Positions 49,102-62,849 of a DNA stretch of 64,000 nt are shown piece by piece; the first letter of the stretch is position 1; each line of letters opens with the position of its first letter. The position numbers were made by a program, and so were the translations under genes. Under the pieces are notes generated by a model that was not told the DNA's origin, did no database searches, and was given only the letters and a program-made list of their open reading frames with translations. Origin of the DNA: Loxodes magnus (lineage: Eukaryota > Ciliophora > Karyorelictea > Loxodida > Loxodidae); NCBI GenBank assembly GCA_946699065.1, contig CAMPDV010000268.1, forward strand, positions 124,001 to 188,000, written 5' to 3'.

Positions 49102-50634
49102 ATGGAAGAAGCAATAGACAATTAATCTAGTTATTATCTTGAAGACCATCTCTCTCATGATATCATCAACTCATAGCTTCATGAGGACTATTTCTAGTTG
49201 TCAAATTAGCTTGACTTCTAAGATTTATAATTTGATTACTAGGATACAGATTTATATGATTATCGAAAGCAGGATATTTATGAAGATATTACAAGCATTA
49301 CAAACTAAGTTGGAGTTATAGATGAGTCCGATTTCATTCCCTTAGAAAATAGCCAAGTGGATACTAACTAAGTTCAAATAACTGACTGAAATAAAATCCA
49401 CCAGTAATTACATTCAATAGGCTAAATTAAAGAATCTAATTAAATTTAATCAAAACCATAAAAATAAATCTTTATCAAAGCTTAGAGAAATCAAATTCAA
49501 TACAATAACGAAAACCGCTTCACTCGTCAGACTAAATGGTCAAATGAAGAAGATGAACTTCTGAAAAAGATTATGTTAGATAATAAGAAAACGTCCTGGT
49601 ATGATATAAGTTAAATCTTAAATGAAAAGATTCACAATATGAATCAAGTAAGGAAGAGTAAACAAGTAAAGGAAAGATGAAATAATCACTTAGATCCTTT
49701 CATCAATAAAGGGCCTTGGAGTTTAGAAGAAGATATCATTTTGATGTAAAAATATTTAAGCGTAGGACCGAAGTGGACTCTAATTTCTAAGTTTTTAAAA
49801 GGAAGAAATGAACATAAAACGAGGAATAGAGGAAAGAACCTGCTGACTTAATTAAAGCAAAATGGAATAGATATAACTCAAGAAGATTTAATTGCTTGTC
49901 TTTAAAAACTTAATCCTAATTAATAGAAAAATTAACTAATTGAAAAAGATATTGAGAATAAAAAATCTACGAAAATAACCAAGAAACAAAAAAATTAAAG
50001 TGAAGATAAAAATTCTTCAACATTTAAAGATTTAAGTCGTTATTCTTAATTTTTAAATGAATAGTAAGCTTCGGGAATTTAAAATGAATAAAAAGAATTT
50101 AATTAAATTAAAAAAAATTAAAAAAGAAGCTTTAAATAAAAATAAAAAATAGTTATTTTAAATAGTGCTTCAAAAACAAAAGAAAGAGAAAGCATTAAAA
50201 TCAAGAATTATGTTTTAGAAAAAAAATAAAAACCATAATATTCATAAATACCGAAAAATTAAATTTTCTTCAATAAAAACAATAAAGTAGATAATAAAAA
50301 CTCGTTCATAGAAGAAAAGGAAATAAAAGAGGAATAATTTTCGCAAATTTTATCATGTCCATTTAAATACCAAGATCAAAAACATTTCTAATTGTTAACC
50401 GCTGAAGAGTATACTTTAAAAGATAAAGAATCAGCAAAAAATTCGATGGATTAACGAGTATACTTAAAAGAAGAAAAAACAGTTCAAGATAATTAATTTC
50501 CTTACTTTTGGGTAAACGAGAAACTTTTAACTATTGTATAAGATAAAGATGCTAAATAGATTAAAGGTAGTGATACAGCTTATTTAATCGAAAGAAAATT
50601 AGCATTTAGTGATAGCTATTGAAGTGCAAAATGA
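49102..50634 (+). CDS. R2R3 Myb-like DNA-binding protein, copy M3
   Basis: One frame of 510 codons from ATG 49102 to TGA 50632-50634. The acidic N-terminal 90 residues (LDFQDLQFDYQDTDLYDY) lead to two Myb repeats: W146 (TGG), W166 (TGG), W193 (TGA, in VKERWNNHLDP), then KGPWSLEED and W225 (TGG). Another TGA codes residue 96 in TDWNKIH. The C-terminal half is Lys/Gln/Asn-rich and matches M1 to the end (LAFSDSY against LAFSNNY). A TGA at 50620 aligns with TAA(Gln) in M1, so it may be sense; the next TGA is shared with M1. Beyond it the two loci differ by a 2-base indel, so coding stops there. Probably a nuclear DNA-binding regulator; targets unknown. Confidence 0.85.
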
Positions 50635-53600
50635 CATTGTATTTTTTTGATTTTAGTCTATAGATCTTTTTTATATTCAATTAAAATAAAATAATAGCAA
50701 ATTAATTTAAATTTTTAGACTATTAATTCATTAAAAAATTATACCTTTAAATGAAGGAAAATTAAAGCAAATTTAATTATTTTAAGAAATGTAATACTTA
50801 AATATTTTACTCTTAAGCAATACAATTTATAAGAGAAAAAATTGCATATTTATACTTGATCTTAGATTATCTTTTGTCTATAGTTGGTTTTATCATTCAT
50901 TTTAAAAAATAACACTATTAACATGGTTATTTTTAAGGCAACAGAACGGATATATTTGGAGTGACTTAGGAAAAATTAAAAAATTAAATTTTAAATAATC
51001 ATAATTTTGAGACTTAATTCAAATTTTATGAAATTGAAGCTAAATTGCACTGAGTAATTTTATTCGAAACTTATATATTGATAATATTTCAACCAGACAA
51101 AAAAAAACTCAAAACTAAATTTATAAAGAAAGTTGATAACCTTAGATATGGATTATCTTTCATTGTCAGATATCCGCATGAGTATTTTAAATTTAAATTA
51201 ATTCTACTACTTTATACGCTTCTTTAATTATAATCTCTTTTTGATAAATTCTTTTTAAATCAAAATTTATTTTTAAATTTAATTATTAATGGTTCTTGTT
51301 GAAAGTTCTATCATTAATAAAAATAAACTGACTTAATCATATTTTCTATCATTATAGTTATGAAATTTTTTAATTAATCTGCAAAAAGAAAATAATCTAC
51401 TTGCAAGCTTAGCACCTTTTATTTCCTTCAAACTTTTTAAAGCCCCAATCATAATTAATTAATATTTTAAAAATTTTCTATTTTGAGAATATTTAATAAA
51501 AATAAATTTTATAAAAGATAAAAATTCTAGATATATATAATGGAAAAAGGAGATAATTAGAGATTTTAGTTTAGTCTTTATTTTAATTTAGATTGATTGT
51601 TAATTTAATTTTCTGAATCTTTAAATGTTAATAAAATTTTAATAATAACTTTATTAATTTTTATATTTATTTAATGAAAATATGATTAAATAATCATAAG
51701 TCTTTAATAGTTTTGTGTAGCTAGTTATCATTATTTAACTATAAAATAGAAAATTTTATTTATTAATGGTAAACGAATAGAGAGTCGAGATTGTTTTTAT
51801 CAATAAAATTAAAAAATCATCAATTTTTATTTAAAAAATTAATAGTAAACTTATTAGTTCGAAGCAAATTAATAGAAATCAACACAAGTAGTGCTAGATT
51901 TGCTATTTTTTATGTTTTAGGCTATATTAATTTTTAGTTAATCAATAGGTAAATATTTATTAATGATTTTATTAAAGATATTTAGTAGACTAAATCCAAT
52001 AATTGGTAGAATATTTATTGATTTAAAAATATTTTTAACTAATAAAGCATGTTATATTATCAATAATAAATACGCTTAGAATTATTAATAAATAAGTCTT
52101 CGCATTTATTAGGTATTTTTATCTTATTATGCTTTTATTGGTTTTACAATAGAGGCTATTTTATAAAAGCATTTAGTGTTTATGTCTATGTATTGTTAAA
52201 ATAATAAAAATTTTGGACTAAGGAATTATTTTTATTTGGTAATAAGCTGAGCAAAATTTTCAGATAATATAAGTTCTAATCAATTTTTAAAGTTTTTCTA
52301 TTTTTTTCTAGTAACATGATTGAAAATATGAACCTTAAATAAAAATAAGGTATTACACTAATGTAAATATTACTAAATAAAGTTATTTCTATTATTATTT
52401 ATTTCATTTTAATCAACTGACCTATCTAGTTTATTTTTTCAAATATTTTAAGTATGTTTATATTTGACTAGAAATCTTCAAGACATATATAGAAGTTAGA
52501 AAAATTTAATTTATAAACTTATTTTATAATTTTTTATCTGAATCTATTTTATTAAGATGAATTTGTTAACAATAATTATAACTAAATCATTTTAAGGTAG
52601 GCAGATTATAATTAAGTATTGTTAAAATTATCTTCTCTCTCATTGGCTCTACAAACTTGCTTGTAAAGTTTATTATTTTCAAAATATCCTTCGAAAAAAA
52701 TTATTTTTATGGAATTTTTTATTTCATTACTATTATTTAATTTCTTTATTCATATAAATTTTTTATAGTAAGCTAACGATTCTTTTATTTGAATCTTTAG
52801 TTTATTATCTTTATCTAATAAATTTTATTTTTTAATTATTGCTTAATTCAACTCATAAGAATTGAAAATTAATATAAATAATAATTTAACCTTTATTTTT
52901 TAATGTTTGGCTCACCTATTTTTTCGTTTCTATCTTATTCAAAAGTTTGGTATGGCACAATTTAGATTTTTTAATTTTTTAATTAATTTCTTATTTCTAA
53001 AATACTAATTTATCTTAAAATTGCACGTATTCTTTACTTCTTCCACAATAAAATTTAACATTTTAATTAAGTTTTATATAATTGAAGAAAGAAATTATTT
53101 AATAGATTTTAAAAGCAATCAATTAATTAACTAAGTAATTAAGTTAGAAGGGATTCAGATAATAATAACTTCATATTTTCTATTCTATTTTATATTTAGC
53201 TTAGTAAAGCTTTTAATTTATACAAGCATTATAAAAACTTATTTAGATTTTTTATATTAAAAGATAAAGCAGCATCTTTTGAGTCCACTAATTAAAGAAA
53301 ATAGATTGTAATTAGATTTAATAATTAACTACTAAATTTAGTTTTCTAATTTATAAAAAAATTTAAATTGCTTAATCTAATATTCTATTATAATGAAATT
53401 TTGAGTAAAATATAAATAAATTTATTTATATTTATTAATATGATATAGCTTAGTTAAATAATATAGCTAATATTCGTAATTATCAAATCTTTATCCTTTA
53501 TAATTAGGATAATTTTATATAGTGATATTTTCTATTCTACTAGCTCTGAATTTTTGCAGTTAAACAGCTTAATACTAATTATTTTAAATAATCTTTGCTT

Positions 53601-54194
53601 TGAATTTTTCTTAATAAAAATATTTTTTATTGAAAAATTAATTTTCTAAATTTTTTTAATTAGCACTTTAGCAGCGAATTTTTTAATTTGGATATAAAAT
53701 AATAAAATTTACATAACAAAGTTTCTTTTGAATATGATTACTTTTAAAATTATTATTAAAGAGCAACTTAATATATATAATTATATAAATCTTCTTATTT
53801 TTTTAAAATGTGAACATTTATAAAATCTTTATTTCTGAAATATTTTCGTATTACATTATACTTCTTCGTGTTTATATTAACAATAATTATCATATTAATT
53901 AATAAGATAGTTCATAAAAATTAAATTTGTATATTTATACTTGAATTTTAACTTAAGTCATAAGAGGATATAAATATAATAAGCTTTATATACCTATTAA
54001 GATAAAAGAGAGAGCGAATTAAATTTTATAAGAGTTGACTATAATTATGTTTATATTCTTCAAGACAAAATTAAATTATTAGAGATCTTAATGTATAAAT
54101 TTATATTTCATCAAATTGATTGTAAATAATTATAAAATTAGCCCAACAACAAAAGAGGGATGAAAACTTATTTAAATCTAAACTAAAACTAATA
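50635..54194. other. long intergenic stretch, nothing recognised
   Basis: About 3.6 kb of A/T-rich DNA. The first 60 bases resemble the 3' flank of M1. No gene or repeat supported further on. Confidence 0.4.
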
Positions 54195-54285
54195 ACTTGT
54201 CGACTCAATCACGTAAGTGGTTGAATAGCAGGTATTAATGTTTAAATTTAATTTGAATGGGTTCGATTCCCCGCTTGATAATGTT
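54195..54285 (+). tRNA. tRNA-like sequence, probably a relic
   Basis: Contains a canonical TGGGTTCGATTCCCC T-arm/B-box segment (54257-54271) preceded at tRNA distance by ACGTAAGTGGTTGAATAGC, which resembles the D-arm/A box of a Leu or Ser tRNA with a long variable region. I could not form a matching acceptor stem, and the T stem has mismatches, so this is likely a pseudogene or a tRNA-derived fragment. Confidence 0.3.
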
Positions 54286-57200
54286 TACAATATGGTTGCC
54301 AAAGTGCATTATTAAATTGATATAATTTCAATTTTATAAGGAATATAAATAATATAAATAAAATAATAATAGTAATATTGATTATTTTTAATTTATTTAT
54401 AATTTTGCCTTACTAAGCATTAATAAATTTTATCTTATTTTGAAAGTATAAATAAATCAGAATATTAATATATCTTTCTTCATTTGGATTTAGTTTTTTA
54501 TCGTAAAAACGATTATTCATTTGATTATTATTTTTTAAGTTTGATTTGATTTTATGTTATACCTTGGATGAAAAATTCTTATCCACTTATAACTATAAAT
54601 AAATCTAAAATTGTGAAAATAACCTTTAATTCGTTTTCATAAAAAAATAAATTTTGACTGTCTTTGCACTAAATAAGCTTGATATAGATCGATTTAGTTT
54701 ATTATGTTAAAGTTTTAATTATTATATTTTAATTTCTTCTAAAAGTCTTTATAAATATCCTTTATTATCTATTAAAATAAATTTCTATCTTTTATAATTA
54801 AATTATTTAAAATGTATATAAGTGTCTACTCTAAATAAAAAATAATTAGTCTTTACACCTTTAAATTTCTTAAGAAATTATTTTAATATATTTAGTATTT
54901 ATTTTTAGGTGTGATTTTATAGTTTCTATAAAAGTACATATTTTTATAATATTTTTAATTATTTTTTTATAGATTTTATTTAGATGCATCCAAGATAAAT
55001 CATTATTAAATTATAAATTCTAATATTTAAGCTAATAATTCCTTTATTTTTATAACTTTTTTAATTAATTCAAAAAAGAGATATACGTAATTTAAAGCTT
55101 TAGTATTTTCTAAAATATAATTATATAAATCAATTTAATAATAATAAGAAAAGAACTTATATTATAAATTTCTGGAACATATATCCTAATAACTTATTTT
55201 CATTTTTTTATAAACTAATTTTCTAAATAAAGCTTAAAGAAAAATCAAATTACTAAGAAAATATTCATAGAAAACTAGGTAATCTAGATAATTTATCCTA
55301 AAATAATTTTAAATATAAATCCTTAAATCTAATCTTAAGCATTTTTATTTATTATAATTAGTTAATTTTAAAAGTTTCTTATTCTTTATTCTCAGTTTTC
55401 ACATTGCTAAAAAATTAGGATTTGCTTATTGTTGTTTTTTTAATTATGTAGAATAAAAATTATAAGAAAATTAAGAAAATAAACTTTCTATAAAGTAATT
55501 CTATAAGAGAAAGATAAAATGACTAGCACTCTTAATATCTTTTAACTATATAAACTAAATTTTGAGCAATTAATATAAATAATTTTTAAAGAATAGAAAG
55601 AAGATAATAAAATGAATTTTAGGATTCAAATATCTTTAGAAATAATTTAAGTTTAAGCTTTGAAATTAATTCTAAATTTTTATTAGTACTAACTAAACTA
55701 TCAAAATAAGTTGCATCATCTATAATTAAGTTCATCTATAATTTAAAATTTGATTAAGAATTATTAACCTGATTTTAAATATTTATATCATCCTAAATTA
55801 AAAAATGAAATTATATAGAATAAGAGAAAGTTTTGCTTTATAACTAAATCTTAGACTCTATAAATTAATAGAGGAGAATCCATCAAAAATAAAAAATATA
55901 AGGTTTTGTTGATTATTAAATTACCATCAACAAAATAAGAAAAATTATTCTTATCTTCTAAAATTATTTCATACAATAGAAACTTGGAATGCTTCGAATA
56001 AATTATTTCAGCTTGTCTATTAATAATAAATAATTGATTAAGTTTAATTTTTAATTTAAGAATTACCACTTATTTTAGTTAACCACTTAAGTCTAAATTT
56101 AATTAAATTTGAAAGATTAAATTTTAAATTTTTAGATAGTAGCAGTCTATTGATATTGAAATATTTAGTAAATTTAATTATTATTTTTCATTATACTTTG
56201 GGTTTTTTGAGTTATGCATTTAATATTGATTTTGTAAGAAAATTAAAAACTTAAACTTTATTTTTTTTCAGTATGTTATAATAGAGCCTTTATAATCAAT
56301 CTCCAAAATTGCTTAGATAAATAATATTGTGGTTATCATTTAAATTAATTTAGGAATGCTTTTATTTTTGAAACTCAATACTTAACTAAAGAAATTATTA
56401 TCTCTAACTGTCTTATAGAGTATAAATAGTTAAAATGATTAATGATTTAGCATTACATTAGTAAAAATAATTAATATCCTGAAGAGAATAGTCCAACTTC
56501 AAGAAATGAGAATGTAAATATTCGCTTAATTATAAAGAATCTTATTTTTTCTTTATTCAAATTCTTAAATCAAATATCATTCTAAAATGGAATCTTTAAA
56601 TCGAATATTTGTTAAAATATTTTCGTTTACTTGAGTAAAAAATAAAATAACCACTAAAAATAACTCCTTATTAGAAAATAAATGATGCTAAGCTTCTTGC
56701 TAAATTTGAAGACTTTTTCGTCATTATTAATTTAGATGTCTATTGCTAAATGTAAAAATACTTTTTTAACAGCAAACTTTGATTAAGATAATTTTTTAAA
56801 AGGAATTAAATTAAAATTATCAGGCAAAAATATTTATAAGTTATAAAATTACTAGTGTTAAAATTAAATAAACAATCCTAAATTTAAAAACCATACAATT
56901 GTTGAAACAAGTATTCCAACTAAAATAAAAGAATTCTTTAAAATCCTTTAAATTTTTAACCTTAAAGACTAGATTTATAAACTAAGGATTTACATTTGTT
57001 TATATAAACTTCTAATCTCTTTAACTAAAATTACGCAATAAGCAAAATGAAGGTTAGTAATAATAATATATAGATATCAATTTAAGATAGATATAATATT
57101 TGAATTGTATAACCAAATAGAATAATAGTAAATCTGAATAGGATGATTTAGTAAGAAGCAATAAAATAAAGATATAAATTTAATAAAATGAGAGGTTTTC

Positions 57201-57403
57201 TTGGACAGATTTGCAATAATTTTTATTAATTAGAATTTGTTATAAATTTACACTTTCTTTTGTCTAAGAACCTTCCAAGATAAATACAAATTGATTTAAT
57301 TTTTAATTTAGCAGATTTTCTCTGTTCTAACTTTTGAATTTAATTGTAATAAGTACAACTTCAAATTACTTATAACCTTTTAATTTAAGAAGATAATAAA
57401 ATA
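54286..57403. other. intergenic, nothing recognised
   Basis: A/T-rich DNA upstream of M4. No supported gene. Confidence 0.4.
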
Positions 57404-58690
57404 ATGGATAGAGATTTAAAATAAAATGTAAATTCAATAGGCTTGGAAAACTAAAATTTTGAGTAGCAGCTCACTCAAAACTCAATTTAAGCTGACTTTG
57501 ACGAAGATTATTTCTAGTTGTCAAATTAGCTTGACTTCTAAGATTTATAATTTGATTACTAGGATACAGATTTATATGATTATCGAAAGCAGGATATTTA
57601 TGAAGATATTACAAGCATTACAAACTAAGTTGGAGTTATAGATGAGTCCGATTTCATTCCCTTAGAAAATAGCCAAGTGGATACTAACTAAGTTCAAATA
57701 ACTGACTGAAATAAAATTCACCAGTAATTACATTCAATAGACTAAATTAAAGAATCTAATTAAATTTAATCAAAACCATAAAAATAAATCTTTATCAAAG
57801 CTTAGAGAAATCAAATTCAATATAATAACGAAAACCGCTTCACTTGTCAGACTAAATGGTCAAATGAAGAAGATGAACTTCTGAAGAAGATTATGTTAGA
57901 TAATAAGAAAACGTCCTGGTATGATATAAGTTAAATCTTAAATGAAAAGATTCACAATATGAATCAGGTAAGGAAGAGTAAACAAGTAAAGGAAAGATGA
58001 AATAATCACTTAGATCCTTTCATCAATAAAGGGCCTTGGAGTTTAGAAGAAGATATCATTTTGATGTAAAAATATTTAAGTGTAGGACCGAAGTGGACTC
58101 TAATTTCTAAGTTTTTAAAAGGAAGAAATGAACATAAAACAAGGAATAGAGGAAAGAACCTGCTGTCTTAATTAAAGCAAAATGGAATAGATATAACTCA
58201 AGTAGATTTAATTGCTTGTCTTTAAAAACTAAATACTTACTAAAAGAATACATGGCAAGCAAATAAAACTTAAATAATTCAAAAAAATGTAGAAAAAATT
58301 AAAACAAAAAGAATAAGTAGAAAGAATAAAAAGCTTTAGTAATAAGAATCTTAATTAGATGTAAATTTACCTACAATGCAAGAAGTTAATTAAAAACTTT
58401 AAATTTGGAGTTAATAATAAACATAAAATATTAGTAATGGATAAGATGCTGAGCAAATGAAAATAATAATAGATAAAAGTGAATAATAGACTTAAAAATT
58501 AGAAAGTTAAATATAAATTTTAAATAGGACTGAAAAGGAATAATCTAAAATTTCAAATGAATAAAATAAAGAAAGAAATTATTCTTAATGTAATAATGAA
58601 TAACTAAAATTAAAAGGAAAAGAAGATATATTTATTACCAAATATTTGTAGATCAAACAATCAAATATTTAAATATTTTTAAGATTATGA
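57404..58690 (+). CDS. R2R3 Myb-like DNA-binding protein, copy M4, mosaic
   Basis: One frame of 428 codons from ATG 57404 to TGA 58688-58690. The N terminus (MDRDLKQNVNSIGLENQNFE) and the C-terminal tail (with NLPTMQEV) are of the M2 type. The middle, 57509-58230, is almost identical to M3 49189-49910: the same 722-bp length, no indels, about ten substitutions seen. That block holds the end of the acidic region and both Myb repeats, including the TGA-coded Trp of ERWNNHL and of TDWNKIH. The gene looks intact. The pattern fits recent gene conversion of the DNA-binding part from M3. The terminal TGA is the first one after the two internal Trp codons. Confidence 0.8.
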
Positions 58691-60164
58691 TATCATTTTT
58701 ATTATCAATTAAGTATATCTTTCAATTGTCAAAAATTTCTCTTTCTTAAAAATTAAAATTATTTATAGTAATAAACTTGTACTTGACTCATCAAAAAGAT
58801 TAGATATAATATATCAAATTTTCTATTTATATCTAAATCAAGTTTTTTTTATTATTTTTAATTGAAAAATGATAAGAGTTCATATTATCAAGTAAATTCG
58901 TAGATTTTTTATTCTTTTATGAATAACCATCAATTATAGAAAGCTTAATTCTTAGATTGAAAATATAAAATGCTTTTATTGATTTTTTAATATATTCTTC
59001 TTACCATTTATTTTTATTTCCTTAAATTAGAATACCAAGAATTAGGCTTATAAGCATTTAAAGTATCTCATTGGATTTCTATAAATTATTTTTCTTAAGT
59101 CACTTAATGTATTATTAAAAATAGCTGGTTATAATATCTATTTAATTAAGTGTAAATTTCAATATCCTTTAAGATCATTAATCGTTTTAATGAGTCTATT
59201 TACATTTTCTTTTAAACTTATAATACAAACAAGATAATAATTTGATTTTCTTAGCTTATTTTTACCAAACTTATCTCTTAAATTTTTGAGTTTAAGAGAA
59301 AGATATATTATGTAGTACCTTCAAATAATTTACTCTGTAGTTTATTACTCTCTTCGAAGTAAATTTAATATTTATCTTGATAGTTTTAATTCAAATTAGT
59401 TTCTTTCTCTTTCGAATTTCAGTTTAATAAGGGAAATTTATTAGGTTAACTATTAATAGATAGAAAAAATAAAATAATAAAAAGATTGAATACTAGAGTA
59501 TATATATGATGTAAATTAATAAATTTAGCCTTCTTAAATTAATTTAACATCAATATCCTTAAGAAAAATATTATATAACTATATCCAATCTAACTAAATA
59601 CATAAATCTTAAAAGGTTAAATTATCCTATACTACTCAATTATTATAACTATTATAATTTATCCTTTCTTTAAAAACTTACTTGTGGGTTTAGAATAAAT
59701 TATTTGAAATTTAAGTAATTTGCTTACTTTAATAGAAAATATTTAAAAATGATTTTGCGAATTTTACTAGACACAAGAAAAATTTATATTTATCAGAAAT
59801 TTTGGGAATAGATTATAAATAATAAAATAAATTACTCAAGTTTTAGTTAATCCCAATAAATTATTATAAAATGATAATTACATTTTAGTTGTAAATTAGA
59901 AAATATAAAAGAATGTATAAGTACTCTGACTTATTTTATTCCACTTTTAGGAATTAACTCTTTTTTAATTCAAATTTTTTTCAAAAAAATTTTTAAGTTT
60001 AATAATTTTCATATAATTTAGTTCTTTTACAACTTATTAGATATATTTAAGTTTTTTGCTATTAGAAGATTCATTTTATCTACTTCAACTCTGACGTAGA
60101 ATGATAACTTAAATGAAGCTTCTTAGAAATTATTTATAAGTTCTATTAATTTATTAATTATTAA
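58691..60164. other. intergenic, nothing recognised
   Basis: A/T-rich 3' flank of M4. Confidence 0.4.
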
Positions 60165-60420
60165 TTTTAGAAATTTACAGTTTTCGGCAAGTCTAGTTCT
60201 TGCCGTGCGGCATTCTCTAAATGTCCTTTTTATGGACGTAGCGGGTACATTTTATTGATCAGTTTCTATAAGCAGAGGCTACTATGCTATTGAATGCATA
60301 CTCTGTGATCATAGATTTCAAGCCCTTACCAAGGCCAACATATCTCCAGATGCATTTCCTTCATGACTTCCCGAAAGATTGTAAATGTAATAAACTCATT
60401 CAAAATCTTACTCCCATCAT
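60165..60420 (-). mobile_element. SINE-like GC-richer element fragment
   Basis: A GC-richer island. On the minus strand it contains TTGGTAAGGGCTTGAAATC, related to the core of the element at 18340-18648, and ends in a perfect 7-bp hairpin (CGGCAAG and CTTGCCG arms, 60185-60205) followed by AATTA repeats. This layout, core then terminal hairpin then A/T tail, is that of the other short elements. The 5' boundary and target duplication are not clear. Confidence 0.45.
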
Positions 60421-61072
60421 TCTTTTAATTATTTTTAATCTCTATTATATATCTAATTATATAGTAATTTTTTATAGTTGCTTCTAGTATTAATAAGAAA
60501 GGTATTTAATAATAATTATGATTTTATCTTAAAAACATTGCTTCATTCAAATTTATTTTATTTTATTTTCCTCAAAATAGCCTAAACAGTAAGAATTATT
60601 ATAGATAACCACATTTAATTTTTTTTGAATACTTGGATAAGTTGTAAATAATAATTAAGTGCTAATGGCATGGTATTCCTCTGCTACTTTTAAATGAATA
60701 CTTTTATTTATATTATAATTTTATATATAACTATAAAAGGAACTAGAAATAATTAAATCTATAAAAATTATTTTTAAGAAAGGTTTTTTTATACCTTAAT
60801 TTTAAAGAACAATAAACATTTATTTTCTAATAAAATTAAAGCTTTACATCATTTAAACTAAATAAAACATTTTTATTTAGTTATGAGTAACAAAACTCTA
60901 GAACTTTCAGAAATTTATTTATTTTTAATTTTACTCAATAAACATTTTACTCGACTTGATTAATGAAGTATAACTTTTCTAAATTATGAAATAACTAAAC
61001 CAGCTAATCTAGTAAAAATATAATGGGCTTAATAGAGATAAAAATTTACTTTATTATTGATCCTTAAATTAA
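60421..61072. other. intergenic, nothing recognised
   Basis: A/T-rich spacer up to the target duplication of retroposon I. Confidence 0.4.
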
Positions 61073-61087
61073 TATAATTTTAGTGTA

Positions 61088-61970
61088 ATAATAATAGATA
61101 AAATTGTTTAGAAGTCTTCTTGGATTTTCACTAATTTCCCTCTTTCCAACCAGAATAGTCTGGTGAATAAAAAGAAAAGTTTATTGTTTCATTTCTATTT
61201 TTTCTTGTCTTAAATCTTGTATTTCTCTTCTCTCTCCATCTTTCATCCATCTACCTTGCTACTATTCTTTTAGCACTTGTCTCTTTAATTTGCTAAATAG
61301 ATCCTCTCTCAGTAATATATATTCTTTCTGTCAGCTTCTTAACTCTCTAATTAAATTCATTCTTGAATACATAGAAATTTCTACACTTTTGTATTAGTGT
61401 CCTTTTTTCTTGCAGTAATAGCACTTTCTACTCTTCATTGTATTCTGATAAATTTTTGGTCTTTTTTTCAATTTCCATTTGACGACCTTGCTAATTGTTT
61501 TAAAATTATTCTTAAATTTGATTTTGCCCCAATATCGCAATTGGTTCTAGCTATTATGCACGTTCTGTTTATTTAATTAATTATGATTATGAGTCAAATT
61601 TCATTTACTATATTTACTAAGAGCAATCAGTTTGAATATTTCAATAGGCATCCATTCACTTTTTTATTTAATTAATCTATCTTCTACGTTTTCACGATTC
61701 TCTATCAATATTTGATTTTACTCCTTAAGCTTTTTAACCTCATTAAGCAAAATTTTTACTAATTCTGTAAGTTATTCAATGCTGTTTCGATTCTCACTAA
61801 GATTAATTTCTGAAAGATCTTAGTCAACTGGAGTTTCTTATTACTTTGGAGGTGTGGACATTCTCTTCCTAGGTTTTGATTGTTTCTACTTTTTCTCTTC
61901 AGATTCTTATTAATTTTTACCTTTCTAATTTTATTTGGTAAAAAAGCCAGACTTAATTTTTTTAATTATC
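61088..61970 (-). mobile_element. gag-only retroposon, copy I
   Basis: Flanked by 15-bp duplications TATAATTTTAGTGTA at 61073-61087 and 61971-61985. The minus strand starts KSGFFTKQNQKGKNQQES, the same start as unit F, but the ATG has become ATT. The first internal ATG is 61861 (MSTPPKQQETPVD). A coiled coil follows (IEQLTELVKILLNEVKKL), then after a frame change a knuckle CYYC, KKKG, His, QYKS with one missing base before the last Cys (61423-61383), then FYVFKNEFNQRVKKL. The 3' hairpin ACCAGA/TCTGGT (61149-61164) and an ATT tail complete the element. Start loss and the one-base gap make this copy inactive. Confidence 0.8.
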
Positions 61971-61985
61971 TATAATTTTAGTGTA

Positions 61986-62849
61986 TGCTATATAAATCTT
62001 TCTTCTTATTTATATTATTTCGTTAACTATTCCTTATACAGTGAACTGCTAAAAAAATTTAATGTTCCTATACAAGAGAAAATAATAATAGATAGTTATC
62101 TATAACTGACTGATTAGTCTCTGAATATCTAAAAGATAATAAAATATATAAAAGAGATAAAAGTTAAATAATATTATGATCTTATTTATAATTAAACTGT
62201 AATTATTTATATATATTCATTCAAGTGGGAAATTATTATTATTAATGCTTCTCATTAAGATTATATATACTGAAGACTTGCTTAATAATATATAGCCTAT
62301 AAATGAAAAATCAGTATCATAATTTCTAAAGCTAATGGGTGAAACTTAAAATAATCATTTTAATTTATATTCTAAACAAAGCTTTTATTTCAAAATTGTT
62401 TAGGTAAAATGGACTTTTAAAAGAAAGGATTAAATAAGATTATGATTTGAAGCATAATATTTAGTGATTTTTTAATTTATATCTAGAATTTTTAAACCTT
62501 AAAATAAAAATATAATTCCAGTGTAATCAACTAAAGTTAAACAATTTTGATTTATAATATAGTAATTCAAGTCATTTCTTAATTAAACAGTCTAATTATT
62601 TTTTACAATTTAGATTCAAAGCATAAACGTATGAAATATCTATTTTAATTAATTATTGCTATAATAGACAATTAACAAATTGGCACGATATTTTTAGAGT
62701 TTCTTTTGTATTAAATAAAACTTATTAATTATAAAGGCATAACTATTAACCTACTATTTTGACTTTAAGTTAGTATAAATTTTAGAAAAATAATCCTTTA
62801 ATAAAATGATTTAAATATTATTTATTTAGGAATTTATTGTCCAATGTGT
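61986..62849. other. intergenic, possibly degenerate LINE sequence
   Basis: Lies upstream of the reverse-transcriptase fragment and could hold decayed endonuclease sequence, but no endonuclease motif is readable. Confidence 0.3.
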
